Positions 6,299-14,681 of a stretch of 64,000 nucleotides of DNA are shown here, one piece after another (the first letter of the stretch is position 1; every line of letters begins with the position of its first letter). Under the pieces are notes generated by a model. The model was given only the letters and a program-made list of their open reading frames with translations, was not told the DNA's origin and did no database searches. Source of the DNA: JAKFDI01 sp044508835. GTDB taxonomy: Bacteria > Pseudomonadota > Gammaproteobacteria > Burkholderiales > Burkholderiaceae_C. The position numbers and the translations under genes were made by a program. Location of the stretch: assembly GCA_044508835.1 (NCBI GenBank), contig JBIQHD010000017.1, forward strand, positions 1-64,000, given 5' to 3'.

Positions 6299-8743
6299 AT
6301 GAAGAAGATGAAGCTCGTGATGATCGGCAACGGCATGGCCGGCGTGCGCACCCTCGAGGAGCTGCTGAAGATCGCGCCCGGCCTGTACGACATCACCGTG
6401 TTCGGCGCCGAGCCGCACCCCAACTACAACCGCATCCTGCTGTCGCCGGTGCTCGCGGGCGAGCAGACGCTGGACGACATCGTGCTCAACCCGCTGTCCT
6501 GGTACGAGCAGAACGGCATCGCCCTGCACCTCGGGCGGAAGGTGGTCCACGTCGACCGCACGCGGCGCGTCGTGCGCGCGGACGACGGCACCGAGGCCGC
6601 GTACGACCGGCTGCTGCTGGCCACCGGCTCCACGCCCTTCATCCTGCCGGTGCCGGGCAAGGACCTGCAGGGCGTGATCGCCTACCGCGACATCGCCGAC
6701 ACCAACGCCATGATCGAGGCCGCGGCGAAGTACCGCCATGCGGTGGTGATCGGCGGCGGGCTGCTCGGCCTGGAAGCGGCCAACGGCCTGATGCTGCGCG
6801 GCATGCAGGTGACGGTGGTGCACCTCATGCCCTGGCTGATGGAGCGCCAGCTCGACGACGTGGCCGGCCGGCTGCTGCAGAAGTCGCTGGAAGACCGCGG
6901 GCTGCGCTTCCTCATGGGGGCGCAGACGCAGGCGCTCATCGGCGACAGGGACGGCGGCGCGGGCGGCCGCGTGATGGCCGTGCAGTTCAAGGATGGCCGC
7001 GAGATCCCCGCCGACCTGGTGGTGATGGCCGCCGGCATCCGCCCCAACACCGGGCTGGCCGAGGCGATCGGCATCCATTGCCACCGCGGCATCGTCGTCA
7101 CCGACACGATGCAGACGGTGACCGACCCGCGCGTCTACTCCGTCGGCGAATGCGCCGCGCACCGCGGCATCGCCTACGGGCTGGTGGCGCCGCTGTTCGA
7201 GCAGGGCAAGGTGTGCGCCACGCACCTGGCGCAGTTCGGCATCGGCCGCTACGCCGGCTCGCAGACCAGCACCAAGCTCAAGGTCACCGGCATCGACCTC
7301 TTCTCGGCCGGCAACTTCGCGGGCGGCGACGGCTGCGAGGAGATCGTGCTCTCCGACCCCTCCGGCGGCGTCTACAAGAAGCTGGTGCTCAAGGACGACA
7401 GGCTCGTCGGCGCCTGCCTCTACGGCGACACCGCCGACGGCGCCTGGTACTTCGACCTGGTGCGCGAAGGCAAGGACGTGGCGCAGATCCGCGAGCAGCT
7501 CATGTTCGGCGGGCAGCACCTGGGCGACAGCGGCCACGCCGGCGCCAACCGCGCCTCCACCATGGCCGACAGCGCCGAGGTCTGCGGCTGCAACGGCGTG
7601 ACCAAGGGCGCCATCGTCCGGGCCATCCGCGAGAAGAACCTGTTCACCCTCGACGAGGTGCGCAAGTGCACCAAGGCGAGCGCCTCCTGCGGCTCGTGCA
7701 CGGGCCTGGTGGAGCAGATCCTGATGGCCACGGCCGGCGCCGGCTACTCGGCCGCGCCCAAGCTCAAGCCGGTGTGCAGCTGCAGCGACGCCAACCACCA
7801 GCAGGTGCGCGACGCCATCCGCGACCTGCACCTGCTGACGATTCCCGACGTCTACCGCGAGCTCAACTGGCGCACGCCCAACGGCTGCGCGAGCTGCCGC
7901 CCGGCGATCAACTACTACCTCATCAGCACCTGGCCGAAGGAGGCGAAGGACGACCCGCAGTCGCGCTTCGTCAACGAGCGCTCGCACGCCAACATCCAGA
8001 AGGACGGCACCTACTCGGTGGTGCCGCGCATGTGGGCCGGCGAGACCAGTTCGTCGGAGCTGCGGCGCATCGCCGATGTGGTCGACAAGTACCAAATTCC
8101 CACGGTGAAGGTGACGGGCGGCCAGCGCATCGACCTGCTGGGCGTGAGGAAGGAAGACCTGCCGGCGGTGTGGAAGGACCTGGGCATGCCCAGCGGCCAC
8201 GCCTACGGCAAGACGCTGCGCACGGTGAAGACCTGCGTGGGCAGCGAGTGGTGCCGCTTCGGCACGCAGGATTCCACGCTGATGGGCAAGCAGCTCGAGC
8301 GCGCGCTGTGGCGCATGGCGGCGCCGCACAAGGTCAAGCTCGCGGTGAGCGGCTGCCCGCGCAACTGCGCCGAGAGCGGCATCAAGGACGTCGGCGTGAT
8401 CGGCGTCGACTCGGGCTTCGAGATCTACGTCGCCGGCAACGGCGGCATCAAGACCGACGTGGCGCAGTTCTTCTGCAAGGTCAGGACGCACGAGGAGGTG
8501 CTGGAGGTCAGCAAGGCCTTCCTGCAGCTGTACCGCGAGGAAGGCTGGTACCTCGAGCGCACGGTGCACTACGTCGGCCGCGTGGGCCTGGACCACGTCA
8601 AGGCGAAGGTGCTGGACGACGACGCCAACCGCCGCGCCCTGGCGGCGCGCCTGGACTTCGCGCTCGACGGCGAGCCCGACCCGTGGGCCGATTTCGAGAA
8701 GGCCGCGGTGGACGAGCGGCAGTTCGCCGCACTGAGCATCTGA
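6299..8743 (+). CDS. nirB: Assimilatory nitrite reductase (NAD(P)H), large subunit
   Basis: An 814-residue cytoplasmic enzyme that reduces nitrite to ammonium. Residues 1-300 form the FAD/NAD(P)H oxidoreductase domain, with LVMIGNGMAGVRTLEEL and AVVIGGGLLGLEAANGL nucleotide folds. A BFD-like 2Fe-2S domain follows (CGCNGVTKGAIV, then CTKASASCGSC), and then a second Cys-rich segment (VCSCSD, NGCASC). The C-terminal half binds sirohaem and a 4Fe-4S cluster through Cys646-x5-Cys652 (CVGSEWC) and Cys686-x3-Cys690 (GCPRNC). The start could instead be the ATG three codons later. NirD follows after 28 bases. Confidence 0.96.
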   Translation: MKKMKLVMIGNGMAGVRTLEELLKIAPGLYDITVFGAEPHPNYNRILLSPVLAGEQTLDDIVLNPLSWYEQNGIALHLGRKVVHVDRTRRVVRADDGTEAAYDRLLLATGSTPFILPVPGKDLQGVIAYRDIADTNAMIEAAAKYRHAVVIGGGLLGLEAANGLMLRGMQVTVVHLMPWLMERQLDDVAGRLLQKSLEDRGLRFLMGAQTQALIGDRDGGAGGRVMAVQFKDGREIPADLVVMAAGIRPNTGLAEAIGIHCHRGIVVTDTMQTVTDPRVYSVGECAAHRGIAYGLVAPLFEQGKVCATHLAQFGIGRYAGSQTSTKLKVTGIDLFSAGNFAGGDGCEEIVLSDPSGGVYKKLVLKDDRLVGACLYGDTADGAWYFDLVREGKDVAQIREQLMFGGQHLGDSGHAGANRASTMADSAEVCGCNGVTKGAIVRAIREKNLFTLDEVRKCTKASASCGSCTGLVEQILMATAGAGYSAAPKLKPVCSCSDANHQQVRDAIRDLHLLTIPDVYRELNWRTPNGCASCRPAINYYLISTWPKEAKDDPQSRFVNERSHANIQKDGTYSVVPRMWAGETSSSELRRIADVVDKYQIPTVKVTGGQRIDLLGVRKEDLPAVWKDLGMPSGHAYGKTLRTVKTCVGSEWCRFGTQDSTLMGKQLERALWRMAAPHKVKLAVSGCPRNCAESGIKDVGVIGVDSGFEIYVAGNGGIKTDVAQFFCKVRTHEEVLEVSKAFLQLYREEGWYLERTVHYVGRVGLDHVKAKVLDDDANRRALAARLDFALDGEPDPWADFEKAAVDERQFAALSI

Positions 8744-8771
8744 CCCGACAACGAATGACCGGAGATCCCCG

Positions 8772-9146
8772 ATGAGCCAATGGAAGCCGCTCTGCCGCGT
8801 CGAAGACATTCCCCGGCTCGGCGCCCGCCGCGTGGCGCGCGCCCACGCGCCGGACGTGGCCGTGTTCCGCACCGACGGCGACCGCGTCTTCGCCCTGCTC
8901 GACCGCTGCCCGCACAAGGGCGGGCCGCTGTCGCAGGGCATCGTGTTCGGCGAGCACGTCGCCTGCCCCCTGCACAACTGGGCCATCGGCCTGGCCGACG
9001 GCTGCGCCGCCGCCCCCGACGAGGGCTGCGTGCAGCGCTTCAGCGTGAAGGTGGAGGACGGCGTGGTGTCGCTCGACCTCGACGAGCTCGCCGCGCCGGC
9101 GCCCGAGCCGGCGGGCGCCCACGCGCCCTGCCCGGCCGCCGCCTGA
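8772..9146 (+). CDS. nirD: Nitrite reductase small subunit, Rieske type
   Basis: A 124-residue partner of NirB with a Rieske fold. Both cluster-binding boxes are complete: CPHKGG (Cys-x-His) and CPLHNW (Cys-x2-His), so it should bind a 2Fe-2S centre. Some NirD proteins, including the enterobacterial one as I recall it, have lost these ligands. The C-terminal tail is Ala/Pro-rich. It lies 28 bases after nirB in the same operon, and a 116-base gap separates it from ybiB. Confidence 0.94.
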   Translation: MSQWKPLCRVEDIPRLGARRVARAHAPDVAVFRTDGDRVFALLDRCPHKGGPLSQGIVFGEHVACPLHNWAIGLADGCAAAPDEGCVQRFSVKVEDGVVSLDLDELAAPAPEPAGAHAPCPAAA

Positions 9147-9262
9147 CCCGCGCCCGGATGCCTCGTGCATGCGCGCCTGCGGCCGGCACGACGGCGCGGG
9201 GCGCCTATGCTGCGCGGTTCATCCGGCCTGGAACTTGCACGGCGCCGGACGCAGGAGACACG

Positions 9263-10216
9263 ATGAGCATCGCCCCCTACATCAAGGAAATCGGCCGCGG
9301 CAAGGAAGGCGCCCGGTCGTTGACCGCCGAGCAGGCGCACGACCTGATGAGCCAGGTGCTGGACGGGCGCTGCACCGACCTGGAAGTCGGCGCCTTCGCC
9401 ATGGCCATGCGCATCAAGGGCGAGTCGGCGGCCGAGCTCGAAGGCTTCCTGGCGGCCGCGCGCGAGCGCTGCCTGCCACTCGCCCCCGCGCGGCCGGTGG
9501 TGCTGCTGCCCTCCTACAACGGCGCGCGCAAGCTGCCCAACCTCACCGCCCTGCTGGCGCTGCTGCTGGCGCAGGACGGCGTGGCGGTGCTGGTGCACGG
9601 CCCGGCGCACGACCCGGGGCGCGTCACCACCGCCGAGATCTTCCACGACCTCGGCCTGCCCACCGCCACCGATGCCGCCGGCATCGAGCAGGCCTGGTCG
9701 CGCCGCGAGCCCGTGTTCGCCCCGCTCGACGCGCTGTGCCCGCCGCTGGCCCGGCTGCTGGACGTGCGGCGCGTCATCGGCCTGCGCAACCCCGGCCACA
9801 CCGTCGCCAAGCTGCTCGACCCGGTGCAGGGCGCGGCGGCGCTGCGCGTCGTCAACCACACCCACCCCGAGTACGCCCGCGCGCTGGCCGGGTTCATGCA
9901 GCACAGCGGCGGCAGCGCCCTGCTGATGCGCGGCACCGAGGGCGAGCCCGTGGCCGACCCGCGCCGGCTGCCGCGGCTCGACGTGTTCGTGCGCGGCGCG
10001 GCCCGCCCCGACCTGTCGCTGCCGGCGCAGGAAGGCGTGCTCACGGGCCTGCCGGTGCTGCCGCGCGCCATCGACGCGGCCACCACGGCGCTCTACATCC
10101 AGTCGGTGATCAGCGGCGAGAAGCCGGCGCCGGCGCCGCTCGTCCAGCAGGCCCGCTGCCTGGCCGGCGCGCTGGCCGCGCTCGCCGCGCCCGGCGCCGA
10201 GGAGAAGCTCGCATGA
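9263..10216 (+). CDS. ybiB: YbiB/TrpD2 family protein, anthranilate phosphoribosyltransferase-like fold
   Basis: A 317-residue protein with the TrpD fold: helical N domain (LTAEQAHDLMSQVLDGRCTDLEVGAF) and alpha/beta C domain including LRNPGHTVAKLLDP and VVNHTHPEYARALAGFM. The phosphoribosyltransferase glycine loop is replaced by SYNGARKLPNLTALLALLL. TrpD2 proteins are reported to bind nucleic acid rather than make tryptophan. An AGGAG ribosome-binding site lies 6 bases before the ATG. In related genomes the gene often lies in nitrate/nitrite clusters. Its stop overlaps the cobA start (ATGA). Confidence 0.87.
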   Translation: MSIAPYIKEIGRGKEGARSLTAEQAHDLMSQVLDGRCTDLEVGAFAMAMRIKGESAAELEGFLAAARERCLPLAPARPVVLLPSYNGARKLPNLTALLALLLAQDGVAVLVHGPAHDPGRVTTAEIFHDLGLPTATDAAGIEQAWSRREPVFAPLDALCPPLARLLDVRRVIGLRNPGHTVAKLLDPVQGAAALRVVNHTHPEYARALAGFMQHSGGSALLMRGTEGEPVADPRRLPRLDVFVRGAARPDLSLPAQEGVLTGLPVLPRAIDAATTALYIQSVISGEKPAPAPLVQQARCLAGALAALAAPGAEEKLA

Positions 10217-10995
10217 CCCCTGCCCGCCCGCCCCGCGGCCGCGTGGCGCTCGTCGGCGCCGGCCCGGGCGACCCGGAGCTGCTCACGCTCAAGGCCGTGC
10301 GCGCCATCCGCTCGGCCACCGTGCTGCTGGTCGACGACCTCGTCGGCGACGGCGTGCTGCGCTGGGCGCGCCGCTCGGCGCGCATCGTGCACGTGGGCAA
10401 GCGCGGCGGTTGCGCGAGCACGCCGCAGGCCTTCATCGAGAAGCTGATGGCGGCCGAGGCGCAAAAGGGCGAGCGCGTGGTGCGGCTCAAGGGCGGCGAC
10501 CCGTTCATCTTCGGCCGCGGCGGCGAGGAGGCGGCGCACCTGCGCGCGCAGGGCATCGAGGTCGAGGTCGTCAACGGCATCACCTCGGGCCTGGCCGCGG
10601 CCACGGCCGTCGGCGTGCCGCTCACCCACCGCGCGCACGCCCACGGCGTGATGTTGGTCACCGGCCACCCGCGCGCGGACGCCGAGCACGGCCTGCACTG
10701 GCCGACGCTCGCCGCCGCCGCGGCGCAGGGCCTCACGCTCGTGATCTACATGGGCGTGGCCCGCATCCAGGCGCTGCAGGCCGGGCTGCTGCAGGCGCTG
10801 GCGGCCGACACGCCGGCGGCCGTGATCCAGCACGCCAGCCTGCCCGCGCAGCGGCAGGTCGGCTGCACGCTCGGCGAACTGCCGCAGGCCGTCGAGCGCG
10901 CCGGGCTGGGCAGCCCGGCCATCGTCGTGGTCGGCGACGTGGTGCGCGCGTCGGCCCTGCTGCAAGCCCCTGTCCTGCCATTCCGCACGGCCTGA
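10213..10995 (+). CDS. cobA: Uroporphyrinogen-III C-methyltransferase
   Basis: A 260-residue SAM-dependent enzyme that makes precorrin-2, the precursor of sirohaem needed by NirB. Motifs are VALVGAGPGDPELLTLKAV at the N terminus, VRLKGGDPFIFGRGGEEA in the middle, and EVVNGITSGLAAATAVGVPLTHR. It is the stand-alone (CobA/SUMT) form without the CysG oxidase-chelatase domain, so the last two sirohaem steps must be encoded elsewhere. It is translationally coupled to ybiB, which places cofactor supply in the nitrite reductase operon. Confidence 0.95.
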   Translation: MTPARPPRGRVALVGAGPGDPELLTLKAVRAIRSATVLLVDDLVGDGVLRWARRSARIVHVGKRGGCASTPQAFIEKLMAAEAQKGERVVRLKGGDPFIFGRGGEEAAHLRAQGIEVEVVNGITSGLAAATAVGVPLTHRAHAHGVMLVTGHPRADAEHGLHWPTLAAAAAQGLTLVIYMGVARIQALQAGLLQALAADTPAAVIQHASLPAQRQVGCTLGELPQAVERAGLGSPAIVVVGDVVRASALLQAPVLPFRTA

Positions 10996-11003
10996 CCCGT
11001 CGC

Positions 11004-11009
11004 CATAAT
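11004..11009 (+). promoter_or_regulatory. -10 hexamer upstream of the desaturase-like gene
   Basis: CATAAT in the context CGCCATAATCGC, 30 bases before the ATG at 11039 and just after the cobA stop. Confidence 0.45.
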
Positions 11010-11038
11010 CGCGCCGCGGCGACGGGAGGGCCGCGGCG

Positions 11039-12172
11039 ATGCAGCAAGACCTCGAAAAACTCAACCGGCTCACCGAATCGCACGGGGCGCTGAAGCCCGG
11101 CAAGGGCATGGTGTCCGGCGTGATCGCGCTGACGCTCGCGATCCTCTGCTTCCTCGGCGTGCTGGCCTTCCACTTCCCCGAATACCTCACCACGCCGCAG
11201 CTTCGCAAGTCGTACGACGTGGCCGTGATGCGGCAACTGCTGTACTGGTCGCTCGTCGTCGCCGGCGGCATCGCGCTGTTCAACATGGTGCTCGGGCGGG
11301 TGCGCTGGCTCGCCTTCGGCGCATTCGTGCTGATCGCGCTGTCGCTGCTGCTCGGCGGCCACAAGGTGCCCGTCAACGACTTTCCCGACGACACGCCCTA
11401 CATCGGCCTCGACTGGTTCGTGCTCGACCTGCTGGGCTCGGCGCTGATCTTCATCTTCATCGAGAAGCTGTTCGCGCTGCGCCGCGACCAGCCGGTGTTC
11501 CGCGCCGAGTGGCAGACCGACCTGCACCACTTCATCGTCAACCACATGGTGGTCGGCTTCGTGCTGCTGGCGACCAACCTGCTGGTGCACAAGCTCTTCG
11601 GCTGGGCGGCGAACGACGGCATCCGCGGCTGGGTGGCGGGCCTGAACTTCTGGGTGGCGCTGCTGCTCATCATCCTCGTGGCCGACCTGGTGCAGTACTG
11701 GACGCACCGCGCCTACCACGAGGTGCCGCTGCTGTGGCGCCTGCATGCGGTGCACCACAGCGTCAAGAGCATGGACTGGCTGGCCGGCTCGCGCCAGCAC
11801 TTCATCGAGCTGCTGATCACGCGCACGCTGGTGCTGGCGCCCATCTACGTGCTGGGCTTCAGCAAGGAGGTGATCGACGCCTACATCGTCATCGTCGGCT
11901 TCCAGGCGGTGTTCAACCACGCCAACGTGAGCGTGCGCCTCGGGCCGCTGCGCTACGTGATCGTCACGCCCAACTTCCACCACTGGCACCACTCGCAGGA
12001 CGACGAGGCGATCGACAAGAACTACGCGGCCCACTTCGCCTTCCTCGACCACCTGTTCGGCACCGCCGTGCAGTCCGACCGGAAGTGGCCGAACCAGTAC
12101 GGCGTGGTCGGCGACTACGTGCCCAACGGCTTCTGGAAGCAGGTGATGTTCCCCTTCCGCTGGAAGGGCTGA
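11039..12172 (+). CDS. Sterol desaturase/fatty acid hydroxylase family membrane enzyme
   Basis: A 377-residue membrane protein with about six hydrophobic helices. The di-iron histidine boxes are all present: HRAYH, HAVHH and HHWHH, the last two separated by a hydrophobic hairpin. These features define the membrane di-iron hydroxylase superfamily, which acts on lipids, sterols or alkylglycerols. Bacterial members of this length are mostly uncharacterised, so the substrate is unknown. It has its own -10 hexamer and is followed by the flavoprotein gene after 9 bases. Confidence 0.9.
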   Translation: MQQDLEKLNRLTESHGALKPGKGMVSGVIALTLAILCFLGVLAFHFPEYLTTPQLRKSYDVAVMRQLLYWSLVVAGGIALFNMVLGRVRWLAFGAFVLIALSLLLGGHKVPVNDFPDDTPYIGLDWFVLDLLGSALIFIFIEKLFALRRDQPVFRAEWQTDLHHFIVNHMVVGFVLLATNLLVHKLFGWAANDGIRGWVAGLNFWVALLLIILVADLVQYWTHRAYHEVPLLWRLHAVHHSVKSMDWLAGSRQHFIELLITRTLVLAPIYVLGFSKEVIDAYIVIVGFQAVFNHANVSVRLGPLRYVIVTPNFHHWHHSQDDEAIDKNYAAHFAFLDHLFGTAVQSDRKWPNQYGVVGDYVPNGFWKQVMFPFRWKG

Positions 12173-12181
12173 CCGCGCGCC

Positions 12182-13402
12182 GTGCCGCAGCGCTTCGATG
12201 CCCTGATCGTCGGCGCCGGCGCGGCCGGGCTGCACTGCGCGGCCATGGCCGGCCAGTCGGGGCTGCGCGTGCTGCTGATCGACCATGCCGAGAAGGTGGC
12301 GGAGAAGATCCGCATCTCCGGCGGCGGGCGCAGCAACTTCACCAACCGCGACGCGGGGCCGGCGAACTTCCTCTCGGCCAACCCGCGCTTCTGCCGCTCG
12401 GCGCTGGCGCGCTACACGCCGCAGGACTTCATCGCGCTGGTGCAGCGCCACCGCATCCCCTTCCACGAGAAGCACAAGGGCCAGCTCTTCTGCGACGAAT
12501 CGAGCGAGCAGCTGATCGGCCTGCTGCTGCGCGAATGCGAGCAGGGCGGCGTGGCGCGCTGGCAGCCCTGCGGCGTCGACGCGGTGCGGCAGGCGGCGGC
12601 CGGCTTCGAGCTCGACACTGCGCGCGGCACGGTGGCGGCGCCGCGGCTCGTCGTCGCCACCGGCGGGCTGTCCATCCCGAAGATCGGCGCCACCGATTTC
12701 GGCTACCGGGTGGCGCGCCAGTTCGGCCACAAGGTCGTGGAAACGCGCCCCGCCCTGGTGCCGCTCACCTTCGACGCGGCCGAATGGGCGCCGTTCTCGG
12801 CGCTCGCCGGCGTCGCCCTGCCGGCGCGGGTGGAGACGGGCCAGGGCGCCGCGCGCGGCGAGTTCCTCGAAGACCTGCTGTTCACCCACCGGGGCCTGAG
12901 CGGGCCGTCCATCCTGCAGATCTCCAGCTTCTGGCGCCCCGGCACGCCGATCGGGCTCGACCTGGCGCCGGGTGTCGACCTGGCGGCCCACCTGGCGCAG
13001 CTCAAGCGCGGCTCGCGCCGCCAGCTCGCGACCGAGCTGGCCGAGATCCTGCCCCGGCGCCTGGCCGAGGCCTGGCTGTCCGCCCGGCCCGAACTCGGCG
13101 TCCGCCCGCTGGCCGAGCTGCGCGACCGGGACCTGGCGGCGCTGGCGCAGTCGCTGCAGCGCTGGTCGCTCACCCCGTCGGGCACCGAGGGCTACCGCAA
13201 GGCGGAGGTCACGGCCGGCGGCGTCGACACCCGCGGGCTCAGCTCGCAGACGATGGAAAGCCGCCTGGTGCCGGGCCTGCACTTCATCGGCGAGGTGGTG
13301 GACGTGACGGGCTGGCTCGGCGGCTACAACTTCCAGTGGGCCTGGGCCAGCGCCGCCGCCTGCGCCCGGGCGATGGCGGCCGCACGCCCGGCGCCCGGGT
13401 GA
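12182..13402 (+). CDS. HI0933/YhiN-like NAD(P)/FAD-dependent oxidoreductase
   Basis: A 406-residue flavoprotein from a GTG start, beginning FDALIVGAGAAGLHCAAMAG (Rossmann fold, residues 5-24). The family marker KIRISGGGRSNFTN follows at about 42-55. Later blocks include LVVATGGLSIPKIGATDFGY and the C-terminal FAD closure with GEVVDVTGWLGGYNFQWAWASA. The substrate of this family (BaiN/YhiN) is poorly defined. The product may act on flavin-linked thiol or bile-acid-like reductions in other organisms. The GTG is supported by the absence of an upstream in-frame ATG before the previous gene. Confidence 0.9.
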   Translation: MPQRFDALIVGAGAAGLHCAAMAGQSGLRVLLIDHAEKVAEKIRISGGGRSNFTNRDAGPANFLSANPRFCRSALARYTPQDFIALVQRHRIPFHEKHKGQLFCDESSEQLIGLLLRECEQGGVARWQPCGVDAVRQAAAGFELDTARGTVAAPRLVVATGGLSIPKIGATDFGYRVARQFGHKVVETRPALVPLTFDAAEWAPFSALAGVALPARVETGQGAARGEFLEDLLFTHRGLSGPSILQISSFWRPGTPIGLDLAPGVDLAAHLAQLKRGSRRQLATELAEILPRRLAEAWLSARPELGVRPLAELRDRDLAALAQSLQRWSLTPSGTEGYRKAEVTAGGVDTRGLSSQTMESRLVPGLHFIGEVVDVTGWLGGYNFQWAWASAAACARAMAAARPAPG

Positions 13403-13411
13403 ACGCCCCGC

Positions 13412-13439
13412 TTGCGCGGCGGATGCGCCGGGCTATAAT
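13412..13439 (+). promoter_or_regulatory. Sigma-70 promoter of rpsU
   Basis: TTGCGC (13412-13417), a 16-base spacer and TATAAT (13434-13439) in the extended context GGGCTATAATCGC. This predicts a leader of about 115 bases before rpsU. It is the best-matched promoter in the window. Confidence 0.75.
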
Positions 13440-13561
13440 CGCTGTCTTTGTCGACAAACCCGCGCTGCGACCCTCGCGAAACGAACGACAGGGAAATCCG
13501 GACCCTTCCCGTCGCCCGACCGGTGGCACCGAGCGCATCAATTCAGGAACTCCAGCTCTAC

Positions 13562-13774
13562 ATGACTACGATTCGCGTCAAAGAAAACGAGCCGTTCGAC
13601 GTGGCCCTGCGCCGCTTCAAGCGCACCATCGAGAAACTCGGCCTGTTGACCGATCTGCGTGCCCGCGAGTTCTACGAAAAGCCCACCGCCGAGCGCAAGC
13701 GCAAGAAGGCGGCCGCCGTGAAGCGCCATTTCAAGCGCATCCGCAGCCAGCAACTGCCCAAGCGACTGTACTGA
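13562..13774 (+). CDS. rpsU: 30S ribosomal protein S21
   Basis: A 70-residue basic ribosomal protein. It begins MTTIRVKENEPFDVALRRF and includes REFYEKPTAERKRKKAAAVKR, which is unmistakable for bS21. It acts in translation initiation on the small subunit. It is followed by a hairpin terminator and then yqeY, the same order as in many proteobacteria. An open frame extends upstream into the leader but the ATG at 13562 gives the family N terminus. Confidence 0.98.
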   Translation: MTTIRVKENEPFDVALRRFKRTIEKLGLLTDLRAREFYEKPTAERKRKKAAAVKRHFKRIRSQQLPKRLY

Positions 13775-13795
13775 GCCCCAGGCGCTCAGGCCCAC

Positions 13796-13827
13796 GAAAG
13801 CCCGCGCCATGCGGGCTTTCTTGTTTT
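13796..13827 (+). terminator. Intrinsic terminator after rpsU
   Basis: A 10-bp perfect stem GAAAGCCCGC / GCGGGCTTTC with a 5-base loop, followed by TTGTTTT. It lies 21 bases after the rpsU stop and 21 bases before yqeY, so it should attenuate read-through. Confidence 0.9.
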
Positions 13828-13848
13828 CATCTCCCGGATACCACTGCC

Positions 13849-14295
13849 ATGAGTCTCAAGGACCAGATCACCGAAGACATGAAGACGGCCATGCGCGCGA
13901 AGGACGCGCCGCGCCTGCTGACCATTCGCGGCCTGCTCGCCGCCATGAAGCAGCGCGAGGTGGACGAGCGCATCACGCTCGACGACGCGGCGGTCGTCGC
14001 CATCGTCGACAAGCTGATCAAGCAGCGCAAGGACTCGATCGCGCAGTTCACCACCGCCGGCCGCACCGACCTGGTCGACAAGGAAAGCGCCGAGCTCGCC
14101 GTGCTGGAAGGCTACCTGCCGCAGCGCATGTCGGCGGCCGAGATCGAGGCCGAGGTCGCGGCCATCGTGTCCGAGCTCGGCGCCGCCGGCCCGGGCGACA
14201 TGGGCCGGGTGATGGGTGCCGTCAAGACGCGGCTCGCCGGCAAGGCCGACATGGCCCTCGTGTCGGCCGCCGTCAAGCAGGCGCTCGCCCGCTGA
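13849..14295 (+). CDS. yqeY: GatB/YqeY domain protein
   Basis: A 148-residue helical protein of the YqeY family, related to the tRNA-binding tail of GatB. Typical segments are MSLKDQITEDMKTAMRAKD, LLTIRGLLAAMKQREVDER, ESAELAVLEGYLPQRMS and GDMGRVMGAVKTRLAGKAD. It may bind tRNA or help amidotransferase function, but the role is not established. It lies behind rpsU, separated by the terminator, and 10 bases before the next gene. Confidence 0.93.
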   Translation: MSLKDQITEDMKTAMRAKDAPRLLTIRGLLAAMKQREVDERITLDDAAVVAIVDKLIKQRKDSIAQFTTAGRTDLVDKESAELAVLEGYLPQRMSAAEIEAEVAAIVSELGAAGPGDMGRVMGAVKTRLAGKADMALVSAAVKQALAR

Positions 14296-14305
14296 GGAGC
14301 CGGCC

Positions 14306-14656
14306 ATGACCACCCCCGCCGTCCGCCAGCTCAGCCCCGAGGTGTGCGTCGCACCGCAGCTCGACCCGGCCGCCATGCAGTGGGCCGCCGACAACGGCTT
14401 CAGGAGCGTCATCAACAACCGGCCCGACTTCGAAGGCGGCCCCGGCCAGCCCACCAGCGCCGCCATGGCCGAAGCCGCCGCGGCCGCGGGGCTCGAATAC
14501 GCCTTCCTGCCGGTGAACGGCAACTACCAGTCGCCGGAGGAGATCGCCCGCTTCGGGGAACTGCTCGAGCGCCTGCCCAAGCCGGTGCTCGCCTTCTGCC
14601 GCTCCGGAGCGCGCAGCACCAAGCTCTACGCCGCGGCCACCGGCCAGGCCGGCTGA
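14306..14656 (+). CDS. TIGR01244/DUF442-type phosphatase-like protein
   Basis: A 116-residue protein beginning VRQLSPEVCVAPQLDPAAM. It has the family features FRSVINNRPDFEGGPGQPTS, YAFLPVNGNYQSPEEIARF and the phosphate-loop-like FCRSGARSTKLYA near residues 97-109. The Cys-x4-Arg loop resembles dual-specificity phosphatases. In other bacteria the domain is fused to, or located beside, Blh-type sulfur metallo-hydrolases. Neither partner is adjacent here. The enzyme activity is unproven. Confidence 0.82.
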   Translation: MTTPAVRQLSPEVCVAPQLDPAAMQWAADNGFRSVINNRPDFEGGPGQPTSAAMAEAAAAAGLEYAFLPVNGNYQSPEEIARFGELLERLPKPVLAFCRSGARSTKLYAAATGQAG

Positions 14657-14681
14657 CCGGCCGCAGCGGCCCGGGCGGGCC

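Noticed and set aside
6131..9904. Very long open frame on the minus strand opposite nirB, nirD and ybiB
   Set aside because: Its translation is low-complexity (rich in His, Arg, Ala, Gly) and mirrors the strong GC3 bias of the real genes on the other strand.
9263..10216. Anthranilate phosphoribosyltransferase (trpD) call
   Set aside because: The phosphoribosyl-binding glycine loop is not conserved and the neighbours are nitrite genes, so YbiB/TrpD2 fits better.
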